A stretch of DNA of 64,000 nt from JAMLJG01 sp035327585 (GCA_035327585.1 DAOLDD010000011.1:1-64000); one strand, 5' to 3'; positions 55,915 through 64,000 are shown, numbered from the stretch's first letter. Numbers and translations are program-made. Notes: a model not told the origin generated them from the sequence alone.

Positions 55915-57045
55915 TTGCGGCGGGCCGCCGATGTCGCGGGCGAAGGAGACGTAGAGGGGACCTTTCTGCTGTAGCGGGATGGTGATGGTGCGGCGGCCGA
56001 GGGGTACGCCGCTGCTGTTCTTGAAGACGATGGTATAGTCTTTCAGCCCGGGCGGGCAGGGGACGCGCGCAACGTGCAGATGGCGTGGCAGGGTTGCCCA
56101 GTAGCGGGTGTCCGGCTTTTCAAGAAGGCCGATCAGGACGAAGCGTACCAGCTCACCGAGCAGTTCATTGTCCTTTTCAATCTGGTACGCCACGGTTTCC
56201 TTCACCGCGATGCGGGTCACGGTTTTGACGACCTGCCGGGCCATGTCCTTCTGGTGGGAGGTGAAGGCGAGTTCCGCCGTGTCGGAAAGTTCATACGAGC
56301 GGCCCAGCAACTGGTCGCCCTCGTAGAGTTCGGCGTAATGCCCGCCATCGGACAGGCGGGCGTTGTCGGCGCGCGGGGCACGGCCCATGAGGACAAAGAC
56401 GAGCAGTTCATTCGAGCCCGCGGCGTTTGCCTTGTCGCCGAGGCGCCCGGTTTGCGGATCAATCTTCGCATTCGGTGCGAGCTCGCCCGCCTTGCGATAT
56501 TGCAGTTGTGCGTTCGAGGTGTCGCCGATGAGTTCCAGGCAGGCCCCCGCGAGGTAGCGCGAGTAGGCGTCGTCCGGATAATCGCCCAGCACTTCGGGGT
56601 CGAGCGATTGCAGGAGGCGGCGCGCCTCGACGGCGGCGTTCTCCCAAAGGCCCTGGCCGAGATGCGCCTTGGCGGTGAACGAGTGCAGCAGGGTGCGCTC
56701 GTAGGGGAAGCCGCGGAAGTCCTTGACCGTGTCATTGACGACCATCGACGCGCCGCCGCGCGAAACGCTGTAGGTTTCGAGTTCCGTGAGGCGGTCATAG
56801 GCGGTGATAAAGTCGCGCGCGCTGGCCTCGTAGTCGCCGAGGAAGAGCCGCACCATGCCGCGCTCCATGAAGAAGAGCACCCGGTCGTTCGCGGGCGGCT
56901 TGCGGTCCAGCGACCGGTTCGCCTGGTCGAAGCGCCCTTGATAAAATTCAGTTCGCGCGGAATTCAGGGCCTGGGTGGCGCACCCCGCGAGCAGCAGCAG
57001 CGCCACCCCGCCGGCCACGTTACGGACGGCGGCCCTGCGGTTCAT
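55906..57045 (-). CDS. COG3014-type TPR lipoprotein
   Basis: 379 residues with a lipoprotein signal (GGVALLLLAGC, lipobox LAGC). It resembles the COG3014 family: FYQGRFDQANRSLD TPR-like start, a MERGMVRLFLGDYEASARDF repeat, AAVEARRL, and a C-terminal beta region (YTIVFKNSSGVPLGRRTITIP). Two bases downstream of the LpoB-like gene, so it is translated with it. Paired COG3014/COG3417 genes recur in bacteria and probably serve peptidoglycan machinery; the exact role is not known. Confidence 0.75.
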   Translation of the reverse strand: MNRRAAVRNVAGGVALLLLAGCATQALNSARTEFYQGRFDQANRSLDRKPPANDRVLFFMERGMVRLFLGDYEASARDFITAYDRLTELETYSVSRGGASMVVNDTVKDFRGFPYERTLLHSFTAKAHLGQGLWENAAVEARRLLQSLDPEVLGDYPDDAYSRYLAGACLELIGDTSNAQLQYRKAGELAPNAKIDPQTGRLGDKANAAGSNELLVFVLMGRAPRADNARLSDGGHYAELYEGDQLLGRSYELSDTAELAFTSHQKDMARQVVKTVTRIAVKETVAYQIEKDNELLGELVRFVLIGLLEKPDTRYWATLPRHLHVARVPCPPGLKDYTIVFKNSSGVPLGRRTITIPLQQKGPLYVSFARDIGGPPQLP

Positions 57046-57046
57046 C

Positions 57047-57658
57047 CTACCACCCGATGAGGGGCTGGCGTTCCTGGCGCGCGAATTCGGACTGCGTCGT
57101 CCACGCGATCAGACCCGTCTGGAGGTCGGTGACCTCGACGGTGAGCTGGTAATAGCGCTCGCGGGTCTTGCTCACGCGCACCTGGCGCGGCGTGCGCTGC
57201 GTCATTTCCACGATCGAGCCCGTGAACATGTAGCGCGCGGCCGCCTGCTGGCCGATTTCAACCGCCGTGCCGGGCGTGACGTTCGCGGCCTGGTAACCCT
57301 GCTCGTTCGCGAGATCGGCACGTCTCTCCACGTTGACGAACTGGACGCGGCCGGAATTGATCAGTTTCGTGCGCATCGTGTCGGTGAGCGCCTTGGTGTC
57401 GAGGTACTCGCTGGTGCGATTTTCAACGCCCTTGATCGCCACGGTGGGCGTATCCGCCTGACGGCCCATGAAGGGGCTGCCGAGGAACTGTTCGACGACT
57501 TCCGTGGAAATCGCGCGAAGGTCACGGAAATCGAATTGCGCCCGCATCGGGTCGCTCTTCTCGATGTCCACCGTGCTGACCTTGGAACGGAAGGCCGCGC
57601 AGCCGCTGCCGCCTAACATCAACGCTCCAAGCCCAATGGCGATCCAAAGACGATTCAT
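57047..57658 (-). CDS. lpoB: LpoB-like outer-membrane lipoprotein (penicillin-binding protein activator)
   Basis: 203 residues. Lipoprotein signal with lipobox GGSGC, then the LpoB/COG3417 fold: LRAISTEVVEQFLGSPFM, TPTVAIKGVENRTSEYLDTKALTDTMRTKLINSGRVQFVN, EIGQQAAARYMFTGSI, YYQLTVEVTDLQTGLIAWTTQSEFARQ. In E. coli LpoB reaches through peptidoglycan to activate PBP1B. First in a two-gene operon with the COG3014 gene. Confidence 0.82.
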   Translation of the reverse strand: MNRLWIAIGLGALMLGGSGCAAFRSKVSTVDIEKSDPMRAQFDFRDLRAISTEVVEQFLGSPFMGRQADTPTVAIKGVENRTSEYLDTKALTDTMRTKLINSGRVQFVNVERRADLANEQGYQAANVTPGTAVEIGQQAAARYMFTGSIVEMTQRTPRQVRVSKTRERYYQLTVEVTDLQTGLIAWTTQSEFARQERQPLIGW

Positions 57659-57995
57659 GACGATACTCCTTCTGATATGCGCTCATTCTTACCCGCTTGC
57701 AGTCCCCCGCGCAAGCGCCGGCGCGGCGGTCATCAGGATAGACGCCGTGTCGCCGGATATATTCATCCATTCCATCACCAATGGCCGCAGTCGCTCCTTC
57801 CCGATTATAAAACCGCGAATTTGCGCGAATAGAGAGATGATCCCTCTTCCAATTCGCGCAATTGGCGTAATTCGCGGTTTCAATTTCGCCCCACCGTGCG
57901 CTTCCGCCTTCGCTAAAGCTTCGGCGGACATGCCGTGGTGAAATCCTGCTTAAGCCCGCTTCGCCCCGATGGGCGCTCCGTGGTAGTGTGTGCGC
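57659..57995. other. Intergenic region between lpoB and rsmD
   Basis: 337 bases without a supportable gene. The only structured part is the short-word hairpin at 57809-57880; elsewhere nothing stands out. Promoters for the divergent lpoB and rsmD operons must lie here. Confidence 0.6.
57809..57880. repeat. Short-word hairpin (GCGAAT words)
   Basis: Left arm AAAACCGCGAATTTGCGCGA (57809-57828), right arm ATTCGCGCAATTGGCGTAAT then TCGCGGTTT. On the opposite strand the right arm reads AAACCGCGAATTACGCCAAT, so the outer words match exactly and the inner ones nearly. It shares the AACC start and repeated-word structure of the elements at 46448-46890 and 47933-48001, with GCGAAT in place of CACGGAT or GCGGAT. 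Confidence 0.75.
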
Positions 57996-58559
57996 ATGCG
58001 AATCACGGGTGGAGAACTGGGTGGACGGCGGCTGACGGTGCCGGCGGGCGTGCGACCCACGCAGGACAAGGTGCGGCAGGCGATCTTTTCGGCGCTCGGC
58101 GAACGCGTGGTCGGCGCGACGGTGTTGGATTTGTTCGCGGGCACGGGCGCGCTCGGGCTGGAGGCGGCGAGCCGCGGGGCCGCGTCCGTATGCTGGGTGG
58201 AGGCGAATTCGCGCACGGCCGCGCTGCTGCGCGCCACGGCGCAGGCGCTGTGCCCGGACGTGGGGCGAGTGGTGCAGGCGGACGCGCTGACGTGGCTGAA
58301 GCGTGCCGCGGGAACCGCCGCGTTTACGTTGATTTTCGCGGACCCGCCGTACGACCAGGCGGGTGAGCAGCGCTGGCTGGAAAAGACCTTGCCCCTGCTG
58401 GAGTCCGGTTCTATCGTCACGCCCCGTGGAGTGCTGGTGTTTGAAATGAGCGCCGCGGAAGCGCCGGTGTCCCGTCCGGGTTGGAACCTGGCGTGGAACC
58501 GGACATACGGCGACACCCGCGTGTGCATGTATCAGCACGAAACAGGAGCAGCGTCATGA
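57996..58559 (+). CDS. rsmD: 16S rRNA (guanine(966)-N2)-methyltransferase
   Basis: 187 residues. RsmD pattern from the first residues (MRITGGELGGRRLTVP, RPTQDKVRQAIFSAL), SAM-binding DLFAGTGALGLEAASRGA, and the catalytic DPPY at about 113. It methylates G966 of 16S rRNA. The start is ATG 57996; a GTG two codons earlier is less likely. rsmD-coaD is a widely conserved pair, here with a 4-base overlap. Confidence 0.92.
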   Translation: MRITGGELGGRRLTVPAGVRPTQDKVRQAIFSALGERVVGATVLDLFAGTGALGLEAASRGAASVCWVEANSRTAALLRATAQALCPDVGRVVQADALTWLKRAAGTAAFTLIFADPPYDQAGEQRWLEKTLPLLESGSIVTPRGVLVFEMSAAEAPVSRPGWNLAWNRTYGDTRVCMYQHETGAAS

Positions 58560-59044
58560 AACGGATCGCCATTTATCCCGGCACGTTCGATCCCGTCACA
58601 CTGGGCCACCTGGATGTGATTCGCCGCGCGGCGAAGGTGTTCGATCACCTGGTCGTGGCGGTGGCCGAGGCGAGTCGCAAGAGAACGTGGTTTGACGTGG
58701 AGGATCGCCTGCGCCTCGTGCAGTCCGCGACACGCGGCATGCGCAACGTTTCCGTTGAATCGTTCTCGGGCTTGCTCATGAGCTACGTGCGCCGCCGCGG
58801 AAGTCAGACGGTTGTGCGCGGGTTGCGCGCATTCACGGATTTTGAATACGAGTTCCAGATGGCCCTGACGAATCGGAAATTGTCGCCGGATATTGAAACG
58901 GTTTTTCTCATGACCTCGGAGTCCCACAGCTACATCAGCTCCACGATGGTGCGCGAAGTCTCCGAACTCGGCGGCGACACCTCGACCCTCGTCCCGCCTG
59001 CCGTACAGCGGGCGCTGCTGAAGAAACGGGCGGGGGAGCAGTAG
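58556..59044 (+). CDS. coaD: Pantetheine-phosphate adenylyltransferase
   Basis: 162 residues. Nucleotidyltransferase signature YPGTFDPVTLGHLDV (TxGH) and the second motif ISSTMVR (ISSxxxR) are intact, along with RGLRAFTDFEYEFQMA. It adenylates 4'-phosphopantetheine in coenzyme A synthesis, which links to the fatty-acid genes downstream. Overlaps rsmD by 4 bases. Confidence 0.96.
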   Translation: MKRIAIYPGTFDPVTLGHLDVIRRAAKVFDHLVVAVAEASRKRTWFDVEDRLRLVQSATRGMRNVSVESFSGLLMSYVRRRGSQTVVRGLRAFTDFEYEFQMALTNRKLSPDIETVFLMTSESHSYISSTMVREVSELGGDTSTLVPPAVQRALLKKRAGEQ

Positions 59045-59082
59045 AACGGAAAACGGAAGACGGAAGACGGAAAACGGAAGAG
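59045..59082. repeat. Short tandem ACGGAAGACGGAA words
   Basis: Five near-copies of AACGGAA/GACGGAA fill the gap between coaD and yceD. Same style of word iteration as the other intergenic repeats, without an inverted partner. Confidence 0.6.
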
Positions 59083-59087
59083 CGCGA

Positions 59088-59549
59088 ATGATTATTGAAC
59101 TGCCAAAGTTGCGTCAGGAGGGCGAATGGTTTGAAGGGGAGGAGCCGGCGGCATTGCTGGATTTGGGCGGCGACCATTCCCTGCAATTGTCCGAGCCGAT
59201 TCGCTACCGCTTGTTTGTGCAGGCGGTTTCCGACCAGCTGGTCGTAAAGGGAGAGCTGGAACTGGCGCTGCGCATTCAGTGCGCCCGATGCACCGAATTT
59301 TACTCGACAACCATTGAAGAATCCTCATTCTTACGCGCTTACGAAATTTCGGGAACGACCGAGACGGTGGATGTTACGCCGGATATCCGTGAGGATATCC
59401 TGCTGCAATTGCCTCACTTTCCCGTGTGTTCGCCGGACTGCAAGGGCCTGTGCGCGCAGTGCGGAACTAACTTGAATCACGGGAGTTGCAGTTGCCGGCC
59501 GCCTGACGATCATCGTTGGAGCGCGCTGGATAACGTCAAGCTCGGTTAG
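59088..59549 (+). CDS. YceD/DUF177 family protein
   Basis: 153 residues matching DUF177: VVKGELELALRIQCARCTEFYSTTIEE, then DVTPDIREDILLQLPHFPVCSPDCKGLCAQCGTNLNHGSC. The two cysteine groups (CARC and CSPDCKGLCAQCG) probably bind zinc. DUF177 proteins sit upstream of rpmF in most bacteria and are linked to rRNA/ribosome maturation. Starts 6 bases after the tandem word repeat. Confidence 0.9.
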   Translation: MIIELPKLRQEGEWFEGEEPAALLDLGGDHSLQLSEPIRYRLFVQAVSDQLVVKGELELALRIQCARCTEFYSTTIEESSFLRAYEISGTTETVDVTPDIREDILLQLPHFPVCSPDCKGLCAQCGTNLNHGSCSCRPPDDHRWSALDNVKLG

Positions 59550-59589
59550 GCGGACCGGTAGGCCGGTTCGGAACCGAAAAGGAGAGACC

Positions 59590-59775
59590 ATGGGTGTCCC
59601 CAAAAGAAAAACGTCAAAAATGAAACGTCGCCAGCGCCAAGCTTCGCATCGCAAGCCGATGTCCGGCGCCTCGCGTGATGCCAAAACCGGTTCCTGGCAC
59701 CAGCCGCACCGTGTCGATCCCGAAACGGGGATGTACCGCGGACGCCAGGTGATCATGGTTTCCGCCGACGAATAA
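59590..59775 (+). CDS. rpmF: 50S ribosomal protein L32
   Basis: 61 residues: MGVPKRKTSKMKRRQRQASH, then KPMSGASRDAKTGSWHQPHRVDPETGMYRGRQVI. The N-terminal lysine/arginine block and the C-terminal YRGRQV are standard. The four zinc-binding cysteines of some L32 proteins are absent (C- form). Preceded by GGAGAG. Confidence 0.95.
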   Translation: MGVPKRKTSKMKRRQRQASHRKPMSGASRDAKTGSWHQPHRVDPETGMYRGRQVIMVSADE

Positions 59776-59817
59776 CCGGCGCCCGTTCGCGCCATTGCGC
59801 GCGGGCATTGGAACCGT

Positions 59818-60843
59818 ATGCGTGTAGCAGTTGATGCGATGGGTGGGGATTTCGCCCCGGCGGCGCTGGTCGAAGGAGCCGTGCGGGCCGCTCGCGAATT
59901 GTCCTCCGTAACAAAGGTGATTCTCGTGGGGGATGAGGCCCGGTTGAAAGCCGAGCTGGCCCGCCACGGGGCAACACCGGCCAAAATCAGCATCCACCAT
60001 TGCACCGAGGTGGTCGAAATGGGCGAAAGCCCGGCGACCGCGGTGCGCCGCAAGCGTGATTCCTCGATCAACCGGGCCGTCGACCTCGTCAAAGAAGGCC
60101 AGGCGGACGCGATTTTCTCGGCGGGCAGCACGGGTGCCCAGGTCGCCTCGAGCCAGCTCAAGTTGCGCACGCTGGCAGGCGTCCAGCGTCCGGCCATCGC
60201 CACGGTCTTTCCCTCCCCGACGAAACCTTTCGTCCTGCTCGACGCGGGCGCCAACACGGATTGCACGCCGGAGATGATGTTGCAGTTTGCCGTGATGGGC
60301 ATGGTCTACTCGCGCGAAATTCTCAAGACGCCCAATCCGCGCATCGGTCTCATGAGCATCGGCGAGGAAGACGCGAAGGGCAATGCCACGACCAAGGAGA
60401 CCTTCGGCCTCCTGGAGCGCTCCGGCCTCAACTTCGCGGGCAACATCGAGGGACACGACCTGTTTGAAGGCGAAGTCGATGTGGTGGTCTGCGATGGTTT
60501 CGTCGGGAACGTCGTGTTGAAGACCAGCGAAAGCGTCGCCCACGCGGTCGGCGTCTGGCTCAAACAGGAATTCAAGGCGAACCTGATTCGCATTTTCGGC
60601 GCGATCTGCCTGCGCGGCGCCCTGATCAGTTTGAAACGAAGGCTGGATCCGTCGCAATACGGCGGCGCCCCGTTGCTCGGGGTCAACGGCCTCAGCATCA
60701 TCGGCCACGGTTCGTCCAACGCGACTTCGGTGTATAACGGCATTCGCACGTCGGCGGAGGCCGTGAAGCAGGACATCAACCACATGATCATCGACGAACT
60801 CGGCAAGGTCCGCGCGCGTCTGAGCGCGCCCGGGGCCGGCTGA
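59818..60843 (+). CDS. plsX: Phosphate acyltransferase PlsX
   Basis: 341 residues. MRVAVDAMGGDFAP at the start, SAGSTGAQVAS, GEEDAKGN and VVCDGFVGNVVLKTSE are PlsX hallmarks. It converts acyl-ACP to acyl-phosphate, the first step of phospholipid acylation in most bacteria. Belongs to the rpmF-plsX-fabH-fabD-fabG-acpP cluster. Confidence 0.96.
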   Translation: MRVAVDAMGGDFAPAALVEGAVRAARELSSVTKVILVGDEARLKAELARHGATPAKISIHHCTEVVEMGESPATAVRRKRDSSINRAVDLVKEGQADAIFSAGSTGAQVASSQLKLRTLAGVQRPAIATVFPSPTKPFVLLDAGANTDCTPEMMLQFAVMGMVYSREILKTPNPRIGLMSIGEEDAKGNATTKETFGLLERSGLNFAGNIEGHDLFEGEVDVVVCDGFVGNVVLKTSESVAHAVGVWLKQEFKANLIRIFGAICLRGALISLKRRLDPSQYGGAPLLGVNGLSIIGHGSSNATSVYNGIRTSAEAVKQDINHMIIDELGKVRARLSAPGAG

Positions 60844-60864
60844 GCAATTCAAGGAATCGTCGCC

Positions 60865-61881
60865 GTGAATGCTGCAGCATCTTCCTCCACATTCCCCGGT
60901 ATCCCGCAGGCCTGCATTGTCGCGACCGGCTCATACGTGCCGCAACGCGTGCTGACCAACGCGGAGCTTGAAAAAATGGTGGATACGACGGACGAGTGGA
61001 TCGTCACCCGCACCGGCATCAAGGAGCGGCACATTGCCGCGCCGGACGAGGCGACATCCGACATGGGCGCCGAAGCCGCCCGCCGCGCGCTGGCGAATGC
61101 CGGTATTTCCGCTGAGGATGTGGACATCATCATCGTCGCCACCATCACGCCGGACATGGGATTTCCGAACACCGCCTGTTTCATCCAGGCGAAGATCGGC
61201 GCGAAGAACGCGTTCTGTTTCGACATCGAGGCCGCCTGCTCGGGCTTCGTCTATGGCCTCGACCTCGCGCGCCAGTACATTGGCACGGGCTCCGCGAAAA
61301 CCGTGCTCGTGGTCGGCGCGGAAAAAATTTCCTGCATCACGGACTGGAAGGACCGCTCCCTTTGTGTCCTGTTTGGCGATGGCGCGGGCGCCGCGGTGGT
61401 GCAATCCCTGCCCGGACGCAAAGGCGTTCTCGCGTCCGTCATGCGTTCCGACGGACGCCTCTCCGACCTGCTCAAGCTGCCCGGCGGCGGAAGTCGGCAT
61501 CCGGCGACGCCCGAAACGCTGGCCGCGGGGCTGCACTTCATGAAGATGGACGGGCGCGATGTCTTCAAGCATGCCGTGACGTGCATGACCGACGTCGCGC
61601 GCAAGGCGTTGGAGAAGGCGGGCCTTACCGTCGATGACATGGATCTCATCATCCCGCACCAGGCGAACCAGCGCATCGTGAGCGCGATCGGCGAGCGGTT
61701 GGGGGGTGCGCCCGAAAAGTACTACGTTAACCTGGACCGTTTCGGCAACACGTCGGCCGCATCCATCATTCTGGCCTTGGACGAGGCGTCCCGCCTTGGC
61801 CGGCTCAAGCGCGGGGACCGCGTGCTGCTGGTCGCCTTTGGCGGCGGCTTCACCTGGGGCGCAACCGTTTTGGAGTGGTGA
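60865..61881 (+). CDS. fabH: Beta-ketoacyl-ACP synthase III
   Basis: 338 residues from GTG 60865. Catalytic Cys in EAACSGF, His in IIPHQANQRI and Asn in FGNTSAAS. TDEWIVTRTGIKERH is the typical FabH N-terminal motif. Starts fatty-acid synthesis by condensing acetyl-CoA with malonyl-ACP. Confidence 0.96.
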   Translation: MNAAASSSTFPGIPQACIVATGSYVPQRVLTNAELEKMVDTTDEWIVTRTGIKERHIAAPDEATSDMGAEAARRALANAGISAEDVDIIIVATITPDMGFPNTACFIQAKIGAKNAFCFDIEAACSGFVYGLDLARQYIGTGSAKTVLVVGAEKISCITDWKDRSLCVLFGDGAGAAVVQSLPGRKGVLASVMRSDGRLSDLLKLPGGGSRHPATPETLAAGLHFMKMDGRDVFKHAVTCMTDVARKALEKAGLTVDDMDLIIPHQANQRIVSAIGERLGGAPEKYYVNLDRFGNTSAASIILALDEASRLGRLKRGDRVLLVAFGGGFTWGATVLEW

Positions 61882-62789
61882 TGAATACTGCACTTCTATT
61901 CCCGGGACAGGGCGCCCAGTTTGTCGGCATGGGCGGCGAACTGGCGGCGCATAATCCGGCCTGCCGCGCGCTGTACGATCGCGCGGCGGCGGTGCTTGGC
62001 TATGACCTCGCGGACATTTCCTTCAACGGTCCCCTTGAAAAGCTGACCATTTCGGCCCATGCCCAGCCCGCGATATTCGTGCACAGCGTCGCCGCGTGGA
62101 CCGCGTGGAAGGAGCGGCACCCGGACTGGACGTTCGATTGCGCCGCCGGTCTGAGTTCCGGCGAGTGGACCGCCCTGCATCTCGCGGGTGTCGTCGGCTT
62201 CGAGGACACGCTGCGCATTTTGGAAGCGCGCGGCCGCTATATGACCGAGGCCTGCAATGAGCGCCCGGGTGGCATGTTCACCATTATCGGCGCGGCCCCG
62301 GAGCTGCTCGAAAAAATTTGCGCTGAAACGGGCCTCGAGCAGGCGAACCTCAACTCCGCGGAACAGACGGTATTGAGCGGGCCGAAAGAGGCCGTCGACA
62401 AGGCCGAGGCGCTCGCGAAGGAACTCGGCATCCGCAAGGCCATCCGCCTGAATGTCGCCGGTGCGTTCCACTCCACGTTGATGCGGCCCGCCGCCGTCAA
62501 GTTGGAGGCCGAACTGGGCCGGATTGCGTTCAATGCCCCGGACTTCCCGGTCATCTCCAACGTCACCGCCGCACCCCATGGCGGGCCGGATGCGATCAAG
62601 CGCCTCATGGTCGAGCAAGTGTACTCCTCCGTCCGTTGGTACCAGGGGATTGAGTGGATGAAGGGGCAGGGGGTCGCCAGCTATCTGGAGTGCGGCCCCG
62701 GCAAAGTGCTGTCCGGGCTGGTCAAACGGATTGACAAGGGGGCGCGCATCCATAGCATACAGGACCTTTCAGGATTGGCAGTGACCTGA
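61881..62789 (+). CDS. fabD: Malonyl-CoA-ACP transacylase
   Basis: 302 residues. LLFPGQGAQFVGMG at the N-terminus and the active-site GLSSGEW (GxSxG) with the downstream GAFHSTLM histidine. It loads malonyl groups on acyl carrier protein. Starts on the last base of fabH (GTGATG). Confidence 0.96.
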   Translation: MNTALLFPGQGAQFVGMGGELAAHNPACRALYDRAAAVLGYDLADISFNGPLEKLTISAHAQPAIFVHSVAAWTAWKERHPDWTFDCAAGLSSGEWTALHLAGVVGFEDTLRILEARGRYMTEACNERPGGMFTIIGAAPELLEKICAETGLEQANLNSAEQTVLSGPKEAVDKAEALAKELGIRKAIRLNVAGAFHSTLMRPAAVKLEAELGRIAFNAPDFPVISNVTAAPHGGPDAIKRLMVEQVYSSVRWYQGIEWMKGQGVASYLECGPGKVLSGLVKRIDKGARIHSIQDLSGLAVT

Positions 62790-62842
62790 ACCGGGCAGTA
62801 TCCGCGCTGGGGGGCAGCCGGATCGAATATCGACGAATGCTC

Positions 62843-63586
62843 ATGGCTACATTGGACGGAAAAATCGCGATTGTTACCGGCGCCAGCGGCGGAATTGGCC
62901 GCGCGGTCGCCGTACGCCTCGCCGCGGACGGCGCGGATGTCGCCTGTTTTGGCCAGAGCGCCGACCGTCTCAAGGACACGGCGGACGCCATTGCCCAGTT
63001 GGGCCGGCGGGTCAGCGTTCATCAGGTCGACTCCCGGAGTCCCGAGGCCATCGCCGCCGCGGTCGGTGAGGTGGAAAAAGCCTGGGGCCGGATAGATATT
63101 CTCGTGAACAATGCCGGCATCACCAAGGACGGCCTGCTTATCCGCATGTCCGCGTCCGATTGGGACGACGTAATGGCCGTCAACCTGCGCAGCACGTTCC
63201 TGTTCACCAAGGCGGCGGCGCGTCTGATGATGAAGCAGCGCGCCGGCGCCATCGTGAACATTTCCTCGATCATCGGATTGATTGGCAATCCGGGGCAGGC
63301 GAACTACGCGGCCTCAAAAGCGGGCATCATCGCGTTTACGAAGAGCATCGCGAAGGAACTCGCCTCGCGAAATGTCCGCGCCAACGCGGTGGCGCCGGGT
63401 TTCATCACCACGCGGATGACCGGAGAATTGAACGAAGAGTTGCAAAAGAAGATGCTGGAGATCATCCCGCTTGGCCGATACGGTAGGCCGGAAGATGTTG
63501 CGGCGACCGTATCGTTCCTTTCCGGGGACGATGCGGCCTATATCACCGGCCAGGTGATCCAAGTTTGCGGTGGAATGGTAATGTGA
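62843..63586 (+). CDS. fabG: 3-oxoacyl-ACP reductase
   Basis: 247 residues from ATG 62843 (an in-frame ATG two codons upstream, at 62837, is also possible; neither has a clear ribosome binding site). Short-chain dehydrogenase: NADP-binding GASGGIGRA, NNAG, catalytic Ser in SSIIGLIGN and YAASKAG (Tyr-xxx-Lys). Reduces 3-ketoacyl-ACP in fatty-acid elongation. Confidence 0.95.
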   Translation: MATLDGKIAIVTGASGGIGRAVAVRLAADGADVACFGQSADRLKDTADAIAQLGRRVSVHQVDSRSPEAIAAAVGEVEKAWGRIDILVNNAGITKDGLLIRMSASDWDDVMAVNLRSTFLFTKAAARLMMKQRAGAIVNISSIIGLIGNPGQANYAASKAGIIAFTKSIAKELASRNVRANAVAPGFITTRMTGELNEELQKKMLEIIPLGRYGRPEDVAATVSFLSGDDAAYITGQVIQVCGGMVM

Positions 63587-63607
63587 ACAAGACGAAGGAG
63601 AATGACC

Positions 63608-63850
63608 ATGGCGCTGGAAGATAAAGTCAAAGAAATCATCGTGGAACAGTTGGGCGTGAATGCCGAACAGGTAACGTCCGAAGCGTCCTTCATCGACGAC
63701 CTCGGCGCCGATTCCCTCGACACCGTCGAGTTGGTGATGGCGTTCGAAGAAGAGTTCGGCGCTGAAATCCCGGACGAAGACGCCGAGAAGTTGACGACGG
63801 TCGGCGCCGTGGTCAGCTATCTCAAGGAAAAAGGTTTCGGCGAGAAGTAA
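63608..63850 (+). CDS. acpP: Acyl carrier protein
   Basis: 80 residues, acidic four-helix protein. The serine that takes 4'-phosphopantetheine is in GADSLDTVELVMAFE. Start ATG 63608 is set by AAGGAG at 63595-63600 with 7-base spacing; ATG 63602 is too close. Confidence 0.97.
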   Translation: MALEDKVKEIIVEQLGVNAEQVTSEASFIDDLGADSLDTVELVMAFEEEFGAEIPDEDAEKLTTVGAVVSYLKEKGFGEK

Positions 63851-63879
63851 GCTGTCGGGTCTTTCGGGACCTGTGCGCG

Positions 63880-63906
63880 GAGCCGCGCCCCCGGGCGCGG
63901 CTCTTT
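63880..63906 (+). terminator. GC-rich hairpin between acpP and fabF
   Basis: Perfect inverted repeat GAGCCGCGCCC/GGGCGCGGCTC (63880-63890 and 63893-63903) followed by TTT. It could be an attenuating terminator that makes acpP more expressed than fabF, or an mRNA-stabilising hairpin. Confidence 0.5.
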
Positions 63907-63922
63907 CCGCGGGGGAATCATC

Positions 63923-64000
63923 ATGAGCCGTCGTCGCGTAGCCGTTACTGGCCTCGGCGTGGTGTCGCCGCTGGGCAGCGATCTCAACCTCTTTCTCGAG
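63923..64000 (+). CDS. fabF: Beta-ketoacyl-ACP synthase II, 5' end only
   Basis: The first 26 codons, MSRRRVAVTGLGVVSPLGSD, match the FabF N-terminus (VVVTGxGxVSPxG). The gene continues beyond the window. It elongates acyl-ACPs. It follows acpP, as in many bacteria. Ribosome binding site GGGGG at 63911-63915. Confidence 0.9.
   Translation, partial: MSRRRVAVTGLGVVSPLGSDLNLFLE

Overview
The window is about 64 kb of GC-rich bacterial chromosome with dense coding and no rRNA. Its gene set suggests a Gram-negative, aerobic or microaerobic member of the PVC superphylum (Verrucomicrobiota/Kiritimatiellota-like). The reasons are an alternative complex III plus A2-type caa3 oxidase operon, an ECF sigma factor joined to a YfbK-type vWA protein, a bacterial SET-domain protein, GldA/GldF/GldG-type transporter genes, LpoB-type lipoproteins, and intergenic hairpins everywhere. 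The phylum assignment is inference from gene content, not a database result.

Layout. 0.1-2.9 kb: DUF3108 and SET-domain genes, a secreted alpha/beta hydrolase, a small GIY-YIG gene and tRNA-Val. 3-11.7 kb: GloB-like hydrolase, a degenerate HAD protein, mazG, dapF, parB and parA (convergent rather than an operon), a membrane coiled-coil/KTSC protein, an FHA protein and aroK. 11.8-18.5 kb: ECF sigma factor plus anti-sigma-like vWA protein, hemW, pullulanase and a frameshifted ORF6N gene. 18.7-32.1 kb: one respiratory operon, actABCDEF, a small membrane protein, sco, coxBACD and ctaB. It encodes a quinol:cytochrome c reductase, a caa3 oxidase, and the copper and heme assembly factors for the oxidase.

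32.1-41.7 kb: outer-membrane barrel, SWIM/SNF2 ATPase, tRNA-Pro, hydrolase, and a four-gene Gld-like ABC transporter operon. 42-49.3 kb: secreted purple-acid-phosphatase-like protein and purine genes purB-purM-purH, interrupted by a small GxxExxY cassette with inverted repeats. 49.4-57.7 kb: lone receiver protein, ferredoxin-NADP reductase-like enzyme, cobalamin-dependent metH, a DUF433/DUF5615 toxin-antitoxin-like pair, and an lpoB plus COG3014 lipoprotein pair. 58-64 kb: rsmD-coaD, then yceD-rpmF-plsX-fabH-fabD-fabG-acpP-fabF, the usual start-up cluster for fatty acid synthesis, cut by the window end inside fabF.

The most interesting signal is not one gene but several families of intergenic palindromes. 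Some are built from short repeated words (such as CACGGAT, GCGGAT, GCGAAT) arranged as inverted arms. One pair of arms encloses a broken GxxExxY gene, and others are empty. A second GC-rich palindrome family seems to have entered the coding sequence of actE in frame, within its export signal region. A third motif, TTCCAACGTCTGTA, recurs at two distant loci, next to gloB and the ABC transporter operon.
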